Positions 6,651 through 7,175 of a DNA stretch of 7,175 nt are shown here, piece by piece. The position numbers were made by a program, and so were the translations under genes. Below the pieces are notes generated by a model. That model ran no database searches. It saw nothing but the letters and a program-made list of their open reading frames with translations, and was not told the origin of the DNA. Location: positions 1 through 7,175 of the forward strand of contig CAXTCL010000201.1 in the NCBI GenBank assembly GCA_964242035.1, read 5' to 3'. This DNA is from BOG-908 sp964242035 (GTDB lineage: Bacteria; Pseudomonadota; Alphaproteobacteria; Acetobacterales; Acetobacteraceae). Within the stretch, counting starts at the first letter, position 1, and the number at the start of each line of letters is the position of its first letter.

Positions 6651-6968
6651 ATGAAGTTTCGTCCTCTGCACGACCGCGTCGTCGTTCGGCGCATCACGGC
6701 CGAAGAGAAGACCCGCGGCGGCATCATCATCCCCGACACCGCCCAGGAAAAGCCGATGGAAGGCGAAGTGATCGCCGCAGGTCCGGGCTCGCGCAACGAG
6801 GCCGGTGTGGTTGTGGCGCTCGACGTGAAGGCCGGCGACCGCATCCTGTTCGGCAAGTGGTCGGGCACGGAAGTGAAGCTTGATGGGCAGGAGCTGCTCA
6901 TCATGAAGGAGAGCGACATCATGGGCGTGGTCGAGCAGACGGCCGACAGCGCGCAGAAGGCAGCATAA
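6651..6968 (+). CDS. groES: Co-chaperonin GroES (Cpn10)
   Basis: This encodes a 105-residue co-chaperonin that caps the GroEL ring in the cytoplasm during ATP-driven protein folding. The protein shows the standard features in order: FRPLHDRVVVRR at the N-terminus, the mobile loop region EEKTRGGIIIPDTAQEKP that binds GroEL, GEVIAAGPG, and the C-terminal YxE-like segment LLIMKESDIMGVV. It is a few residues longer than the typical 95-97 because of an Ala/Gln-rich tail, as in many alphaproteobacteria. AGGAAG at 6638-6643 gives a clear ribosome binding site for the ATG at 6651. It is the first gene of the groESL operon under the CIRCE operator. It is separated from groEL by 154 bases filled by a large palindrome, which is longer than the usual short gap. 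Confidence 0.98.
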   Translation: MKFRPLHDRVVVRRITAEEKTRGGIIIPDTAQEKPMEGEVIAAGPGSRNEAGVVVALDVKAGDRILFGKWSGTEVKLDGQELLIMKESDIMGVVEQTADSAQKAA

Positions 6969-7100
6969 GGCAAGGGGCTCTGCCCCTTGACCCCGCTGGG
7001 GCCTTGAGGCCCCAGACCCCCACTAATTACCCCCGTGACCCTAGTAATGGGGTCTGGGGCCGACTGGCCCCAGCGGGGTCCAGGGGCAGAGCCCCTGGCC
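6969..7100. repeat. Large palindromic repeat between groES and groEL
   Basis: Two 52-base arms, 6969-7020 and 7049-7100, are inverted copies matching at 46 of 52 positions by my count. Four of the six mismatches are grouped (TTGA against AGTC). The 28-base centre (7021-7048) has smaller dyads, ATTAC with GTAAT and ACTA with TAGT. Each arm also folds on itself: AAGGGGC with GCCCCTT around TCT (6972-6988), and GGGGCC with GGCCCC. The element fills almost the whole space between the two genes. The AGGGGCTCTGCCCCTTG-type core is one I associate with dispersed repeats in Acetobacteraceae (recalled, not searched). In RNA it could form one long hairpin or several local ones. Confidence 0.9.
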
Positions 7101-7106
7101 TTTTTT
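7080..7106 (+). terminator. Intrinsic-terminator-like hairpin before groEL
   Basis: CCAGGGGC (7080-7087) pairs perfectly with GCCCCTGG (7091-7098) around AGA, followed by CC and six Ts (7101-7106). This has the form of a rho-independent terminator, yet it lies between two genes of one operon and touches the groEL ribosome binding site. It may attenuate transcription into groEL, stabilise the groES 3' end, or be bypassed by competing pairing with the left arm of the palindrome. Confidence 0.6.
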
Positions 7107-7122
7107 GAAGGACACACGACAC

Positions 7123-7175
7123 ATGGCCAGTAAAGACGTACGCTTCGGCGCAGACGCACGCAGCCGCATGCTGCG
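7123..7175 (+). CDS. groEL: Chaperonin GroEL (Cpn60), N-terminal fragment
   Basis: Only the first 17 full codons are in the window (MASKDVRFGADARSRML and the start of an Arg codon); the gene continues beyond the right edge. The sequence matches the start of alphaproteobacterial GroEL, which forms the 14-subunit ATP-dependent folding chamber with GroES. GAAGGA at 7107-7112 is the ribosome binding site, ten bases before the ATG. It is the second gene of the CIRCE-controlled operon. The terminator-like hairpin directly upstream may set its level relative to groES, and an additional promoter in the gap cannot be excluded. Confidence 0.95.
   Translation, partial: MASKDVRFGADARSRML

Overview
This high-GC window looks like chromosomal DNA of an alphaproteobacterium, most likely in or near the Acetobacteraceae. 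Three observations suggest this: the groEL N-terminus (MASKDVRFGADARSRMLR), a CIRCE-controlled groES-groEL operon, and two kinds of dispersed palindromic element that I associate with that family. The lineage call is an inference from memory, not from a search.

Layout from left to right. Positions 1-252 hold no gene I can support. A small DoxX-family membrane protein gene lies on the minus strand (253-666). After a 133-base gap with an AT-rich hairpin repeat comes a minus-strand pair read right to left: an RnfD/NqrB-like membrane protein gene (about 2921 down to 2086), broken by an apparent one-base deletion in a C run, coupled by a TGATG junction to a secreted DUF2330 protein gene (2086-800). 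The 223-base gap at 2922-3144 carries two more copies of the hairpin repeat in opposite orientations. A second minus-strand operon follows: a two-domain KaiC-like ATPase gene (6373-4826) that overlaps by 23 bases a hybrid sensor histidine kinase/response regulator gene (4848-3145). The KaiC-like gene is divergent from groES (6651-6968, plus strand). The 277-base gap between them holds a CIRCE operator. The start of groEL (7123 onward) runs off the right edge. Between groES and groEL lies a 132-base palindromic element with 52-base arms, ending in a terminator-like hairpin directly before the groEL ribosome binding site.

How the genes work together: the KaiC-like protein and the histidine kinase are almost certainly co-expressed and probably form a signalling pair, with an ATP-driven switch feeding a phosphorelay. 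No kaiA or kaiB lies in the window, so a true circadian role is not supported here. The RnfD-like and DUF2330 genes form a second two-gene unit of unknown function. GroES and GroEL are the HrcA/CIRCE-regulated chaperonin pair. I do not see a clearly new multi-gene system. The best leads are the divergent active-site residues of the KaiC-like protein together with its pseudo-receiver kinase, the frameshift in the RnfD-like gene, and the palindromic elements placed at operon boundaries and inside groESL.
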